Source of the DNA: an uncultured SAR86 cluster bacterium | GTDB taxonomy: Bacteria > Pseudomonadota > Gammaproteobacteria > Magnimaribacterales > D2472 | DNA: 64,000 bases | Reading direction: 5' to 3' | Assembly (NCBI GenBank): GCA_902557645.1 | Contig: CACEAP010000001.1 | Coordinates: forward strand, 62,001-126,000 | Part shown: piece by piece, positions 33,001 through 40,188 of the stretch | Layout: each line of letters opens with the position of its first letter | Numbering within the stretch: the stretch's first letter is position 1 | Program-made: the position numbers and the translations under genes | Notes under the pieces: model-generated | Database searches by the model: none | Seen by the model: the letters and a program-made list of their open reading frames with translations, nothing else | Told to the model about the DNA's origin: nothing

Positions 33001-33228
33001 TGAAACATTTTTTAATCTATTTTCAAGGGGCTTAGCAACCAGTCTAGAACCATCAGAAGGCGAAGCACCATCGAGAAAAACCGATACACTTACAAAAGGG
33101 AGCTGAATATTTGGTGAAGCGGCTATTGGTATTTCTTGACGCGCATATGAACCTGCAATCAAAATCAACAAAGCGATCATTAAGGTTGTTTTTGCTCTTG
33201 ATAGAGCAAAATCAATAATCTTTGTCAT
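30097..33228 (-). CDS. RND efflux pump inner-membrane subunit (HAE1-like)
   Basis: 1043 residues, full-length RND permease: TM1 near residues 10-29, large periplasmic loops, TM2-6 at about 330-490, TM7 near 525, TM8-12 after 860. Proton-relay sites differ from AcrB: the TM4 Asp pair reads MLIDGSIVVTEYADR (one Asp kept, second is Gly), and the TM10 Lys position reads GIVVNNNIVLID (Asn). Overlaps its adaptor gene by 4 bases (ATGA). No TolC-type outer-membrane gene accompanies the pair. Substrate unknown. Confidence 0.9.
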   Translation of the reverse strand: MTKIIDFALSRAKTTLMIALLILIAGSYARQEIPIAASPNIQLPFVSVSVFLDGASPSDGSRLVAKPLENRLKNVSGVKNISAASSLSFVRIFMEFEVGYDIDKALVDTKQAVEEVKFNLPQEAEDPQIREYSNANFPVMSLSVIGTSSLRQKVFFARELKDRIEKIEEVLETEVIGSPDEVLEGIINKSKMEAYGVTLTDLYYSVANNNVIIPGGKQDTGLGSFMIEVPSVIENAEDVYSIPIKVTKDAVVTLSDVASIRRTFKDFNSYARVNGADAVAMEVMLKEGANAIDAANKIEIELEEFNKILPKNLTVVKTNDDTVWANMMVSELNGNIISAVVLIMILVVASMGFRVSMLVGLSIPFCFLMTYLTLYLLGYEVNFLVMMGLLLGMGMLIDGSIVVTEYADRKISEGLSRLEGYRLASKRMFTPVLASVGTTIAAFIPLIFWPGYTGQFMRYLPITVSIVLASSLFYSLVLIPVLGSYFGQSSSSLKLGKDSDKTGEPLFDKLSEYYGKLTKIFVKNPGETIILTLAVLFTIVTTYSFYGKGTVYFAIVDPVKAELTIRGRGNFSALESKKIIETVEERLLQIDELESVFLRSGSPWWESGGDKIGSGYVEVVPPSERDISGLEIMQLVTEVTQDIPGIIVEAVADLGGPSFDSPIELNISGDIEADVIAASLIAEEFMRNEVKGLTGIFSSQPYPGVEWNVEVDKQKAAQLGVNVGDVGALVQMLTSGFKVGEFRPDDSKDEVEIRVRFPAEDRTITGINNLNVTTRNGLVPVSSFIKLSPKENRATVNRRNAQYVQEIGASTIDESAVAAKVAEMQKWIDAQNFSKQGVVMEFTGMQEETEEVNQFMVMAGITAIFIMLILLLTQFNSFYQSLLILSAVFMSFVGVLLGLLISNRPFSSTMTGISIVTLAGIVVNNNIVLIDTFNRLKFESPEKDRFELVRETCQQRLRPILLTSATTIFGLLPLAMGLSLDLLGRDLSIGTRVVDWWQNLALSIVFGLGFSTFLTLIFTPAALALPYKIQEKYKERFSEKVKV

Positions 33229-34106
33229 AACTGACCTTGAGCAATTACTTGAACTTCCTGGCCATCCTCAACAAAGCCCTGTCCCTGAATAATGACATTA
33301 GCTCCTTCTGGAATACCGGTTGCTCTTAAACCCTCAGCGGCATCTTGAACAATAATAATCTCATAAAATTCAACTATATTTTGATTGTTAACTATCCTTA
33401 TACCTAACTTACCATCATCATCAAGAATAAGAATAGATGGTGATATTTTGTGAGCATCAACTTCATCGGTATTAATAATAATGTCTGCTGTAAGACCATC
33501 TTTTATAATCCCATTTTTATTTTCAATCTCGACTTCAACTCTAAATGTTTTAGTGGCAGGAGATGCGCTTTTAGAAACAAAACTTAAAATACCAGATACT
33601 TTTTGCCCAGTTATTAATTCTATATCTACATCTTGACCAACTTTGACTTGAGCAATACTAATCTCAGGAACCTCAGCAACAAATATAATTGGATCTAACT
33701 GAATAATGGTGGCACATATTTGACCTCTTTCTATAAAGTTTCCTGGTTTTACAATACTTTCTATAAATCCGGAGAAGGGCGACTTAACAACAGTTCTATT
33801 TACCTCAACAACTCCTAGACTACACAAACCAAAGTCTTTTTTAACAAACTCACCTTGCCTTGCACCAATTGAAACAACTTCTCCAGATGTTTTAGCACGA
33901 ACATTTACGCGTCTTTCTGAAGTCGCTGTTCCTTTTAATGAAATTTGGGGTTTGTATAATTCAGAATTACTTTTCATAACACCTACAGTTGTATATCCAG
34001 AAATAGTTTCTTCATTTATGATCTTTTCTTCTACAAAAGCACCAGATAACATCCAAAACAAAAGTGGCAAAATAATGTATAAAGATATGCGTACGTTTTT
34101 TGACAT
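33225..34106 (-). CDS. RND adaptor (membrane fusion protein), hairpin-less
   Basis: Periplasmic adaptor for the adjacent RND pump. I choose ATG 34104-34106 because TTAGGA lies 7 bases upstream; 293 residues. N-terminal hydrophobic segment NVRISLYIILPLLFWMLSGAF is a membrane anchor or uncleaved signal. The two lipoyl half-motifs, RAKTSGEVVSIGARQGEFVKK and VVKSPFSGFIESIVKPG, are joined by only about 15 residues, so the usual coiled-coil hairpin is missing. Beta-barrel (VGQDVDIELITGQKVSGILSFVS) and membrane-proximal domains follow. Confidence 0.87.
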   Translation of the reverse strand: MSKNVRISLYIILPLLFWMLSGAFVEEKIINEETISGYTTVGVMKSNSELYKPQISLKGTATSERRVNVRAKTSGEVVSIGARQGEFVKKDFGLCSLGVVEVNRTVVKSPFSGFIESIVKPGNFIERGQICATIIQLDPIIFVAEVPEISIAQVKVGQDVDIELITGQKVSGILSFVSKSASPATKTFRVEVEIENKNGIIKDGLTADIIINTDEVDAHKISPSILILDDDGKLGIRIVNNQNIVEFYEIIIVQDAAEGLRATGIPEGANVIIQGQGFVEDGQEVQVIAQGQL

Positions 34107-34190
34107 ATTATTTCCTAAAATGGGCATGCATTATGCCAATTTCTCACACCCTTTTCAAAGACTAGCTAGAGAAAAGATTAATAGATAATT

Positions 34191-34775
34191 TTATATTTTG
34201 TGTTTATTTCTTAGGCTTTCAAATAATTTTTGGTTAAGAGGTTCTAAATCTTCGGCTGTTTTTTCTTTAGGCACTTTAAATACTATACCATTACCAACTT
34301 TTTTAATTAATTCTTCGTAGTTTCTTTTGAATTCATAAAAAATATCTTTACCATCTTTTTCATTTAATAAATTCCATCCTGTTTTTTTACCAGCAAAATA
34401 TACTATAGGATGTGTCCAGTTATATTCTTTCCTTGGTGAAAATGATTTTCTTGCCTCGACAAAAGCTTCATCTGCACTTGGCAAAGATGTATTCTTTAAA
34501 AATTCATTACATATTCTTACTATATCTGTAAGCGTTGGGAGATATGGCTGGGACTGTATAATTTCTTCTGAAGCTTTATTTATAATTTCAATGTCATAAC
34601 TTTTAAGGCTAGTAGCCCAAAGCTTTTTTCCTTCATTCAGTTTTTCATCAGAACCAAAAACTTTATAAAACTGATAATGGTATGCGAGCTCTAATTTTAG
34701 AAATAGAGCATCTATAGCTTCTATAAAATCTTGTAGATTTCTAGAATTTAAATTCTTTTGCCCAGGATTGATCAC
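34191..34775 (-). CDS. Phage lambda P-like replicative helicase loader (putative)
   Basis: 194 residues from the GTG I choose at 34773-34775, which has AGAGAGGA just upstream and cuts the overlap with the preceding gene to 35 bases; an ATG at 34841 is possible but overlaps by 101. Layout matches lambda P: a helical N-terminal part with a conserved Trp (KKLWATSLKSYD), then the block SQPYLPTLTDIVRICNEF, which parallels NRPFLPSPGQFVAWCREE of lambda P, then LPSADEAFVEA and a W-x-HP-x-V-Y segment. Lambda P binds DnaB and loads it at the origin. Second gene of a unit with the DnaT-like protein; no phage structural or integrase genes nearby. Confidence 0.68.
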   Translation of the reverse strand: MINPGQKNLNSRNLQDFIEAIDALFLKLELAYHYQFYKVFGSDEKLNEGKKLWATSLKSYDIEIINKASEEIIQSQPYLPTLTDIVRICNEFLKNTSLPSADEAFVEARKSFSPRKEYNWTHPIVYFAGKKTGWNLLNEKDGKDIFYEFKRNYEELIKKVGNGIVFKVPKEKTAEDLEPLNQKLFESLRNKHKI

Positions 34776-35550
34776 TTTTCCTCTCTGTAAAACCTTTCGT
34801 GAATTTTCCAGGTTCATTAATTCTGTTATCTTCTTTACCATTGTTTGTTACTATATTTAATTCTTTTCTTTTAACGTATTCTATAAATTTAGAATTCCAT
34901 GATTTAAGTGCGGTGCCATTTTCTTCCCAATAGATTATAAACTCCTTCAGATATTTTAATGCTGTTTCTTTTGTTATTTGAGAAAGACTTAATACTGCAT
35001 AGACATCTTCATTAGGTGTCCATTTTTTATCTATACAATAGGGCATTCCTTTATTTGAAGAATTTTCCTTAGCCCATTCTCTTCTAATAAAGTCAATAAA
35101 TAATATATTCCAATTATCTCTTGCTTGATTTCTTTCAACCCAATATATTTTAAATTCCTTAAGCTTTGACTTTGCAAAATCTATTGGAATACCACCCATT
35201 TCTATAACCTCAATAGCTTCTTTTTCTGGTAACCAAGTTTGAGATATTTTTATTTTAGACTCTTTTGTATTTTGTTTAGGTGTTTTTAGTTCAAAAGTAT
35301 TTTTTAAGCTTTCTTTTGTGTCTTGGTTGTTATCAAAGCTAATTAAATTAACTTTTTTTAACTTATCAATACTTTTATTAATTGCATCACTGGTCATAAA
35401 TGAGCATTCATCAATAGCATGATCAAAAAAGTTTTTTTCTGTAATAGAATTATCAAAATTTTTTAATTGATACAATTCAAGAATTACTGCTGCTTCAATT
35501 CCAAGTGTTTCAGCAACCTCTTTTTCAAAGTTAATTTTTTTATCAGACAA
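34741..35550 (-). CDS. DnaT-like protein with two tandem DnaT domains (putative primosome component)
   Basis: 269 residues. N-terminal 1-72 looks like a winged-helix domain (AAVILELYQL ... DAINKSIDKLKKVNLI). Two copies of a DnaT C-terminal-type domain follow, W106-W157 region and W177-R228 region, with conserved W-x-P, LKEF-x-IYW-x-E and W-N-x2-FI at exactly 71-residue spacing and about one third identity. E. coli DnaT has one such domain, used for single-strand DNA and primosome binding. Start is TTG (35548-35550), 6 bases after aroG. Probably cotranscribed with aroG and the lambda P-like gene. Confidence 0.72.
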   Translation of the reverse strand: MSDKKINFEKEVAETLGIEAAVILELYQLKNFDNSITEKNFFDHAIDECSFMTSDAINKSIDKLKKVNLISFDNNQDTKESLKNTFELKTPKQNTKESKIKISQTWLPEKEAIEVIEMGGIPIDFAKSKLKEFKIYWVERNQARDNWNILFIDFIRREWAKENSSNKGMPYCIDKKWTPNEDVYAVLSLSQITKETALKYLKEFIIYWEENGTALKSWNSKFIEYVKRKELNIVTNNGKEDNRINEPGKFTKGFTERKSDQSWAKEFKF

Positions 35551-35556
35551 TTCTTA

Positions 35557-36603
35557 TTAACCCCTACTCTGAGCAACTGCAGCATCAAGATCTTTCAAAC
35601 AATCTTCAATATCATCAAGATTCATGCATGCATCTGTAATACTTTGACCATAAACTAGATTATCAGAGATTTTTTGATTACCTTCTACCAAATGACTTTC
35701 AATCATTACCCCATTTAGGTGCTGATTGCCATTTTTAATTTGATCGCATATGGAAGCAATAACAGAAATTTGATTTTTAAATATTTTTTGGCTATTTCCA
35801 TGACTAGCATCAACCATGATTGATTCATTAACCTCAGCCTCAGTTAATGCTGTAAGAGTTTCAGCTATTGAATCTGGATCATAATTTGGATTTTTCCCAC
35901 CTCTTAATATTATATGACTATCAATATTCCCAGAAGTTTTAAAAACTGCTACCTCTCCTTCTTTTGTTGTAGATAAAAATACATGAGGATGATTTGCAGC
36001 CTGTATTCCATCAATAGCAACTTTAAGATCGCCATTTGTACCATTTTTAATGCCTATCGGACATGATAAGCCTGATGCTAATTCTCTATGAATTTGACTT
36101 TCTGCTGTTCTAGCTCCGATAGCCCCCCAAGAAATTAAATCAGAAACATATTGTGGGCTTATAGGATCTAAATACTCAGTACCAGCAGGCAAACCAAGTT
36201 CTGCAATATTAATTAGCAATTCCCGAGCAGTCCTAATACCTTTTGAAATATTAAAGCTACCATCTATATCAGGGTCATTAATTAAACCTTTCCAACCAAC
36301 AGTTGTTCTAGGTTTTTCAAAATAAACCCTCATAACTATAAGAAGGTTCTTATCAAATCTGTCTTTTGCTTCTTTCAACCATTTAGCATATTCAAGTGCA
36401 GATTTTGTATCATGGATTGAACAGGGTCCTGCAACAACTAGCACTCTTTGATCTTTACCATGAAGAATTTGACTTATCTCATTTCTTGTTCCATAAACAA
36501 GTCTTGAAATATCATCCGTTATTGGATTTTCATTAATAATGTCAGCTGGAGTAGGAACATCTACTCTATCAATTATTCTTGTATTATCAGTTAAATAGTT
36601 CAT
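35557..36603 (-). CDS. aroG: 3-deoxy-7-phosphoheptulonate (DAHP) synthase, AroF/G/H type
   Basis: Entry step of the shikimate pathway. 348 residues. VVAGPCSIHD, MRVYFEKPRTTVGWKGLINDP, GARTAESQIHRELASGLSCPIGIKNGT, and VDASHGNSQK with metal ligands identify class I type alpha DAHP synthase. Which amino acid inhibits it cannot be read with certainty. ATG start; divergent from scpA across 196 bases that contain two inverted repeats. Confidence 0.97.
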   Translation of the reverse strand: MNYLTDNTRIIDRVDVPTPADIINENPITDDISRLVYGTRNEISQILHGKDQRVLVVAGPCSIHDTKSALEYAKWLKEAKDRFDKNLLIVMRVYFEKPRTTVGWKGLINDPDIDGSFNISKGIRTARELLINIAELGLPAGTEYLDPISPQYVSDLISWGAIGARTAESQIHRELASGLSCPIGIKNGTNGDLKVAIDGIQAANHPHVFLSTTKEGEVAVFKTSGNIDSHIILRGGKNPNYDPDSIAETLTALTEAEVNESIMVDASHGNSQKIFKNQISVIASICDQIKNGNQHLNGVMIESHLVEGNQKISDNLVYGQSITDACMNLDDIEDCLKDLDAAVAQSRG

Positions 36604-36635
36604 TTTTCTTTTATTAGAAACCTTATAGTAAATCA

Positions 36636-36662
36636 GACTAGAGGATTTTAGGAGAACTAGTC
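36636..36662. promoter_or_regulatory. Inverted repeat in the aroG leader
   Basis: GACTAG (36636-36641) and CTAGTC (36657-36662) with a 15-base spacer, 33-59 bases upstream of the aroG ATG. Read on the plus strand it is followed by CAG and eight T, read on the minus strand it would be a leader hairpin or operator for aroG. No function is assigned. Confidence 0.35.
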
Positions 36663-36780
36663 CAGTTTTTTTTATTAAATTTACAAAAAAAAATTTATTT
36701 CACTAAAAATAAACGTATTTTTAAATTTCTTAACAAAAAAATTAAAATACTATATGTTGTATTAGTAGTCTTCTGACTTT

Positions 36781-36794
36781 ACACTATGTAGTGT
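36781..36794. promoter_or_regulatory. Palindrome just upstream of scpA
   Basis: ACACTA-TG-TAGTGT, a perfect 6-bp dyad ending 5 bases before the scpA ATG at 36800. It could be an operator or a hairpin over the ribosome landing site. It spans the alternative GTG 36791. Confidence 0.4.
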
Positions 36795-36799
36795 TTAAT

Positions 36800-37597
36800 A
36801 TGGATAGCATACAACAAACGCAATTAGAAATTCCGCTTGTGATGGGTCAACCGTTAGAACAGCTGCCCGATGACCTTTTTATACCTCCAAATGCATTAGA
36901 ACTCTGTCTTGAAACTTTTTCAGGACCAATGGATTTACTTCTATATCTCATCAAAAAAGAAAATATAGATCTTCTTGAATTAAATGTTGCAGATATTATT
37001 AATCAGTATGTTGAATATATAGAACTAATGGATGCTCTTAAATTTGAACTAGCTGCGGAATATCTAGTAATGGCAGCAACTTTAGCAGAAATTAAATCAA
37101 GGATGCTACTTCCTAAGCCAGAAAATGAAGAAGATGAGCTAGACCCTAGAACTGAATTAATAAAAAGACTTCAAGAATATCAAAGGTTTAAAACTGCTGC
37201 TGAGCAAATGGCGATTCTCCCAAGAGTAGATAGAGATTACTTTGTTGCATCCGCAGGACTGCCAAAATTTGAAGAAAAACAATCATCATTAGACCTTGAT
37301 GCGAATGATTTAAGAGATATATTTCAAGAAATTATTATAAGACCTGATTTAAAAACAAGTCATCAGATAGCTTTTGAAGAATTATCTACACAGGATAGGA
37401 TCAGCTTGATTCTTAAGATTCTTTCTAAAAGAAATATCATTGGATTTTATAAAACCTTGCAAAAAAAAGAAGGTAAGCAAGGAGTTGCAGTTGCCTTGTT
37501 AGCCTCTTTAGAGCTTGCAAAAGATGGTCTTGTTGAGTTAATTCAAAATGAAGAGAATGAAATTTATATTAAGTCTATATCTAGGAGCTCAAGTTGA
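36800..37597 (+). CDS. scpA: Segregation and condensation protein A
   Basis: Kleisin subunit of the Smc-ScpAB condensin. 265 residues from ATG 36800; a GTG three codons earlier (36791) sits inside a palindrome and is less likely. N-terminal kleisin motif ETFSGPMDLLLYLIKKENIDLLELNVADI, middle ELAAEYLVMAATLAEIKSRMLLP, C-terminal winged helix FYKTLQ...VALLASLELAKDGLV. ScpA-ScpB presence implies an Smc rather than MukBEF system. Confidence 0.96.
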   Translation: MDSIQQTQLEIPLVMGQPLEQLPDDLFIPPNALELCLETFSGPMDLLLYLIKKENIDLLELNVADIINQYVEYIELMDALKFELAAEYLVMAATLAEIKSRMLLPKPENEEDELDPRTELIKRLQEYQRFKTAAEQMAILPRVDRDYFVASAGLPKFEEKQSSLDLDANDLRDIFQEIIIRPDLKTSHQIAFEELSTQDRISLILKILSKRNIIGFYKTLQKKEGKQGVAVALLASLELAKDGLVELIQNEENEIYIKSISRSSS

Positions 37598-38151
37598 TAA
37601 CACAAAAAATAATTAATACTGTAGAAGCATTACTTTTTGGATCAGGAAGACCTCTCAGGTTATCTGAAATAAAAGCTTTATTGGAAATTGACTTAGGTCA
37701 GTTAGAGTTATCAGCAATCAAAATGGCTTTAAATGACCTTGAAGAAAGGTATAGGGACTCTTCTCTTGAGCTAAAAGAGGTTGCCTCAGGCTATAGACTT
37801 CAAGTTAAACAGGAATATAGTTCTTGCCTCGCTTCTTTATGGATAGATAAATCAAATAAACTTTCCAAATCTCTGATGGAAACAATATCAATCATTGCAT
37901 ACAAGCAACCAGTTACTAGAGGAGACATTGAAGATATTCGAGGAGTTAGCGTTAGTACCTCGACAGTAAGAAATTTACTTGAAAGAGAATGGATTAAGAT
38001 ATCCGGATACAGAGATGTTCCCGGAAGACCAGCTTTATATGCAACAACACCAAATTTTCTAAATGATTTCAATTTGAAGAAGATTTCAGAACTTCCTTCA
38101 CTTCCAGAAGCAGAAGAAGTAGATGAAGATTTTACTCTTCAAGCTGTTTAA
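37594..38151 (+). CDS. scpB: Segregation and condensation protein B
   Basis: Winged-helix dimer that binds ScpA in the Smc complex. 185 residues: VEALLFGSGRPLRLSEIKALL at the N-terminus and ETISIIAYKQPVTRGDIEDIRGVSVS...RDVPGRPALYATT in the second winged helix. TTG start overlapping the scpA stop, with AGGAG 6 bases upstream, which fixes the start. rluB follows after 10 bases, the normal scpA-scpB-rluB order. Confidence 0.97.
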   Translation: MITQKIINTVEALLFGSGRPLRLSEIKALLEIDLGQLELSAIKMALNDLEERYRDSSLELKEVASGYRLQVKQEYSSCLASLWIDKSNKLSKSLMETISIIAYKQPVTRGDIEDIRGVSVSTSTVRNLLEREWIKISGYRDVPGRPALYATTPNFLNDFNLKKISELPSLPEAEEVDEDFTLQAV

Positions 38152-38161
38152 TTGCTTATAA

Positions 38162-38887
38162 ATGTCAGTTAGGCTGCAAAAATTTCTTGCATCAGCCGGC
38201 CTTGGATCACGAAGAGGTTGCGAAGCATTAATTGAAAAAGGCTTAGTAAAAATTAATGGTAAAGTTGCTGCCCTTGGTTCAACTGTTACTTCAGATGATA
38301 GAGTTGAGTACCAGAATAAAATAATTCAATCAAAGGACAATCCTTTAAAAGTTATTGCTCTCAATAAACCTCCTGGAGTTTTATCTTCCAATGCTAGGGA
38401 AAAAAAACTTCCAATCGTTTTTGATTTTCTGCCTAAGAATTTTAATCAGAGGGAGTGGATATCTATAGGAAGATTAGACATAAATACTTCTGGATTGATG
38501 TTATTTACTAATGATGGTGTATTTGCAAATTATTGTATGCATCCTTCAAACCAATTTGATCGAGAATATTTAGTAAGAGCTTTTGGGGAATTTAGTAAAG
38601 ATAAAGAGTTAAGAATGAAGCAGGGTATTTCAATTGATGGCGTAATTCATAAATTCAGTGATATTGTTGAGGGAGAAAAAACTGGAGCAAATCAATGGTT
38701 CTCAGTTTGCTTAACATCTGGAAAAAATAAAGAGGTAAGAAAACTTTTTGAAGCAGTTGATTTAACAGTAAGCAGACTCAAAAGAGTTCGATATGGCCCA
38801 ATATTTCTCCCTTCAACACTAGCCGAAGGAAAATTTAGAGAATTAACTGAAAATGAGATAAGCGATATAAAGCAATATGGTAAGTGA
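38162..38887 (+). CDS. rluB: 23S rRNA pseudouridine synthase RluB-type
   Basis: 241 residues. S4 RNA-binding domain at residues 1-60 (VRLQKFLASAGLGSRRGCEALI), then the RsuA/RluB catalytic domain with the Asp motif IGRLDINTSGLMLFTNDG and LTSGKNKEVRKLFEAVDLTVSRLKRVRYG. RluB modifies U2605 of 23S rRNA in E. coli. Position after scpAB supports RluB over RluE/F/RsuA. ATG start; 11-base overlap with the next gene. Confidence 0.93.
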   Translation: MSVRLQKFLASAGLGSRRGCEALIEKGLVKINGKVAALGSTVTSDDRVEYQNKIIQSKDNPLKVIALNKPPGVLSSNAREKKLPIVFDFLPKNFNQREWISIGRLDINTSGLMLFTNDGVFANYCMHPSNQFDREYLVRAFGEFSKDKELRMKQGISIDGVIHKFSDIVEGEKTGANQWFSVCLTSGKNKEVRKLFEAVDLTVSRLKRVRYGPIFLPSTLAEGKFRELTENEISDIKQYGK

Positions 38888-39473
38888 AGCAGACAAGGCT
38901 TATGAATTCATATTAAAACAATCTATAAAATATAATCATTCTAAATTACATAGATTTATTTCTTCTCACGAAAAAGTTTCATTAAATCAAAATAAAAATC
39001 AAACTCTTTCTTTATTTTTAATAAAGACTGTAATTAGCCAACAAGTCTCAACTTCTGCTGCAAAAACAATTTGGAATAGATTTGAAAAAGTTCTTGAATC
39101 AAAAAAAGGAAAAAAACTTACAAAAAAAGATATTGCATCCGCTGGCATATCTAATCAAAAATCTGAATATATTCTAGGCATCTTAAATAATAATTTTATT
39201 CAATCGACCTCTTTAGATGAATTAAAAGAATATTCATTAGAGGACTTAAATAGGATGCTTCTTGCGATTAAAGGTATTGGGCCATGGACTCTAGGTATTA
39301 CTAGGATGTTTTATATTTGTGAGAGTGATGTATGGCTGGAGGGCGATCTAGGTATTAAAAAAGCTAGTGAAATCTTTTTACAAGAACTTGATAATGATGA
39401 TATACGTAATATTTATTCACCTTATAGGACTTTTTTAAGTTTATATCTTTGGAGAGGCTTGGATTCTTTTTAA
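38877..39473 (+). CDS. DNA-3-methyladenine glycosylase II-like (AlkA family)
   Basis: HhH-GPD base-excision glycosylase for alkylated purines. 198 residues, lacking the N-terminal TBP-like domain of E. coli AlkA, like the compact Mag-type enzymes. HhH at LLAIKGIGPWTLGITRM, catalytic-type Asp in WLEGDLGIKKA, and the SPYRTFLSLYLWR end typical of the family. ATG start inside rluB. The stop TAA shares TTAA with the convergent SDR gene. Confidence 0.9.
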   Translation: MVSEADKAYEFILKQSIKYNHSKLHRFISSHEKVSLNQNKNQTLSLFLIKTVISQQVSTSAAKTIWNRFEKVLESKKGKKLTKKDIASAGISNQKSEYILGILNNNFIQSTSLDELKEYSLEDLNRMLLAIKGIGPWTLGITRMFYICESDVWLEGDLGIKKASEIFLQELDNDDIRNIYSPYRTFLSLYLWRGLDSF

Positions 39474-40186
39474 CTATTGTACTTAAAATAATGTTGAGTT
39501 GAGTTCTGACTTTCTTCAGAAAAGAACCACAGATAATCACCGAATAATTTATCAGGATCTTTCAAATTATTAGGGTCTTCACCTGGATAAGCTGATGCTC
39601 GCATGCTGGTTTTAGTTGCTCCAGGATCATAATTAAATACTTTGATATTAGACGTAGAATCTAGCTCGTCTCTAATTATTTCAGCTAAACCTTTCACTGC
39701 AAACTTAGATACTGAATATGCACCCCAATATGCCTTTCCTACCTCGGCAACTCCTGAGGAAGTAAATATAATCCTTCCACTTGGAGCAGCTTTTAATATT
39801 GGAATCAACTCTTTATAGATCAAGAAAGAACTATTTAAATTAGTATTTATAATCTCTTTCCATAAACCATCTTCATAATCTTCAATTGAAGTCATTTTAC
39901 CCAGTTTTGCAGCATTATAAATCAGACCATCTAGGACTCCATATTGATTTACTATTGCTTTTTTTATTTGATGCGCTCCATCAAGATCCAATAAATTCAA
40001 ATCAGACTCAATTATTAATGGTTTAGTTTTGGTACACGAAATAATTTCATCATAAACCTCATTGAGAGAATCTTCATTCTTGCCAAGCAAAATAATATTT
40101 GCACCTATATTGCTAAAGTTTTTTGCTAAAGATTTACCAATACCTCTATTTGCACCAGTAATTAATATAGTTTTACCTTCCATCAT
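39470..40186 (-). CDS. Short-chain dehydrogenase/reductase, YciK-like
   Basis: 238 residues. NAD(P)-binding TGANRGIGKSLA, NAA motif YNAAKLG, catalytic Ser in TSSGVAEVG and Y-x3-K in YWGAYSVSKFAVKG; the end YDPGATKTSMRASAYPGEDPNNL parallels E. coli YciK. Substrate unknown. ATG start (two consecutive Met codons). Gene order SDR-HAD-ubiG equals that in Pseudomonas, three genes reading away from pntA here. Confidence 0.9.
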   Translation of the reverse strand: MMEGKTILITGANRGIGKSLAKNFSNIGANIILLGKNEDSLNEVYDEIISCTKTKPLIIESDLNLLDLDGAHQIKKAIVNQYGVLDGLIYNAAKLGKMTSIEDYEDGLWKEIINTNLNSSFLIYKELIPILKAAPSGRIIFTSSGVAEVGKAYWGAYSVSKFAVKGLAEIIRDELDSTSNIKVFNYDPGATKTSMRASAYPGEDPNNLKDPDKLFGDYLWFFSEESQNSTQHYFKYNS

Positions 40187-40188
40187 TT

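Noticed and set aside
34191-35550. Remnant prophage
   Set aside because: Only replication-type genes are present, no integrase, attachment repeats, lysis or structural genes, and both flanks are housekeeping genes.
36636-36676. Plus-strand intrinsic terminator before scpA
   Set aside because: Stem plus eight T fits a terminator, but the loop is 15 bases and no plus-strand gene lies upstream to be terminated; kept only as an inverted repeat.
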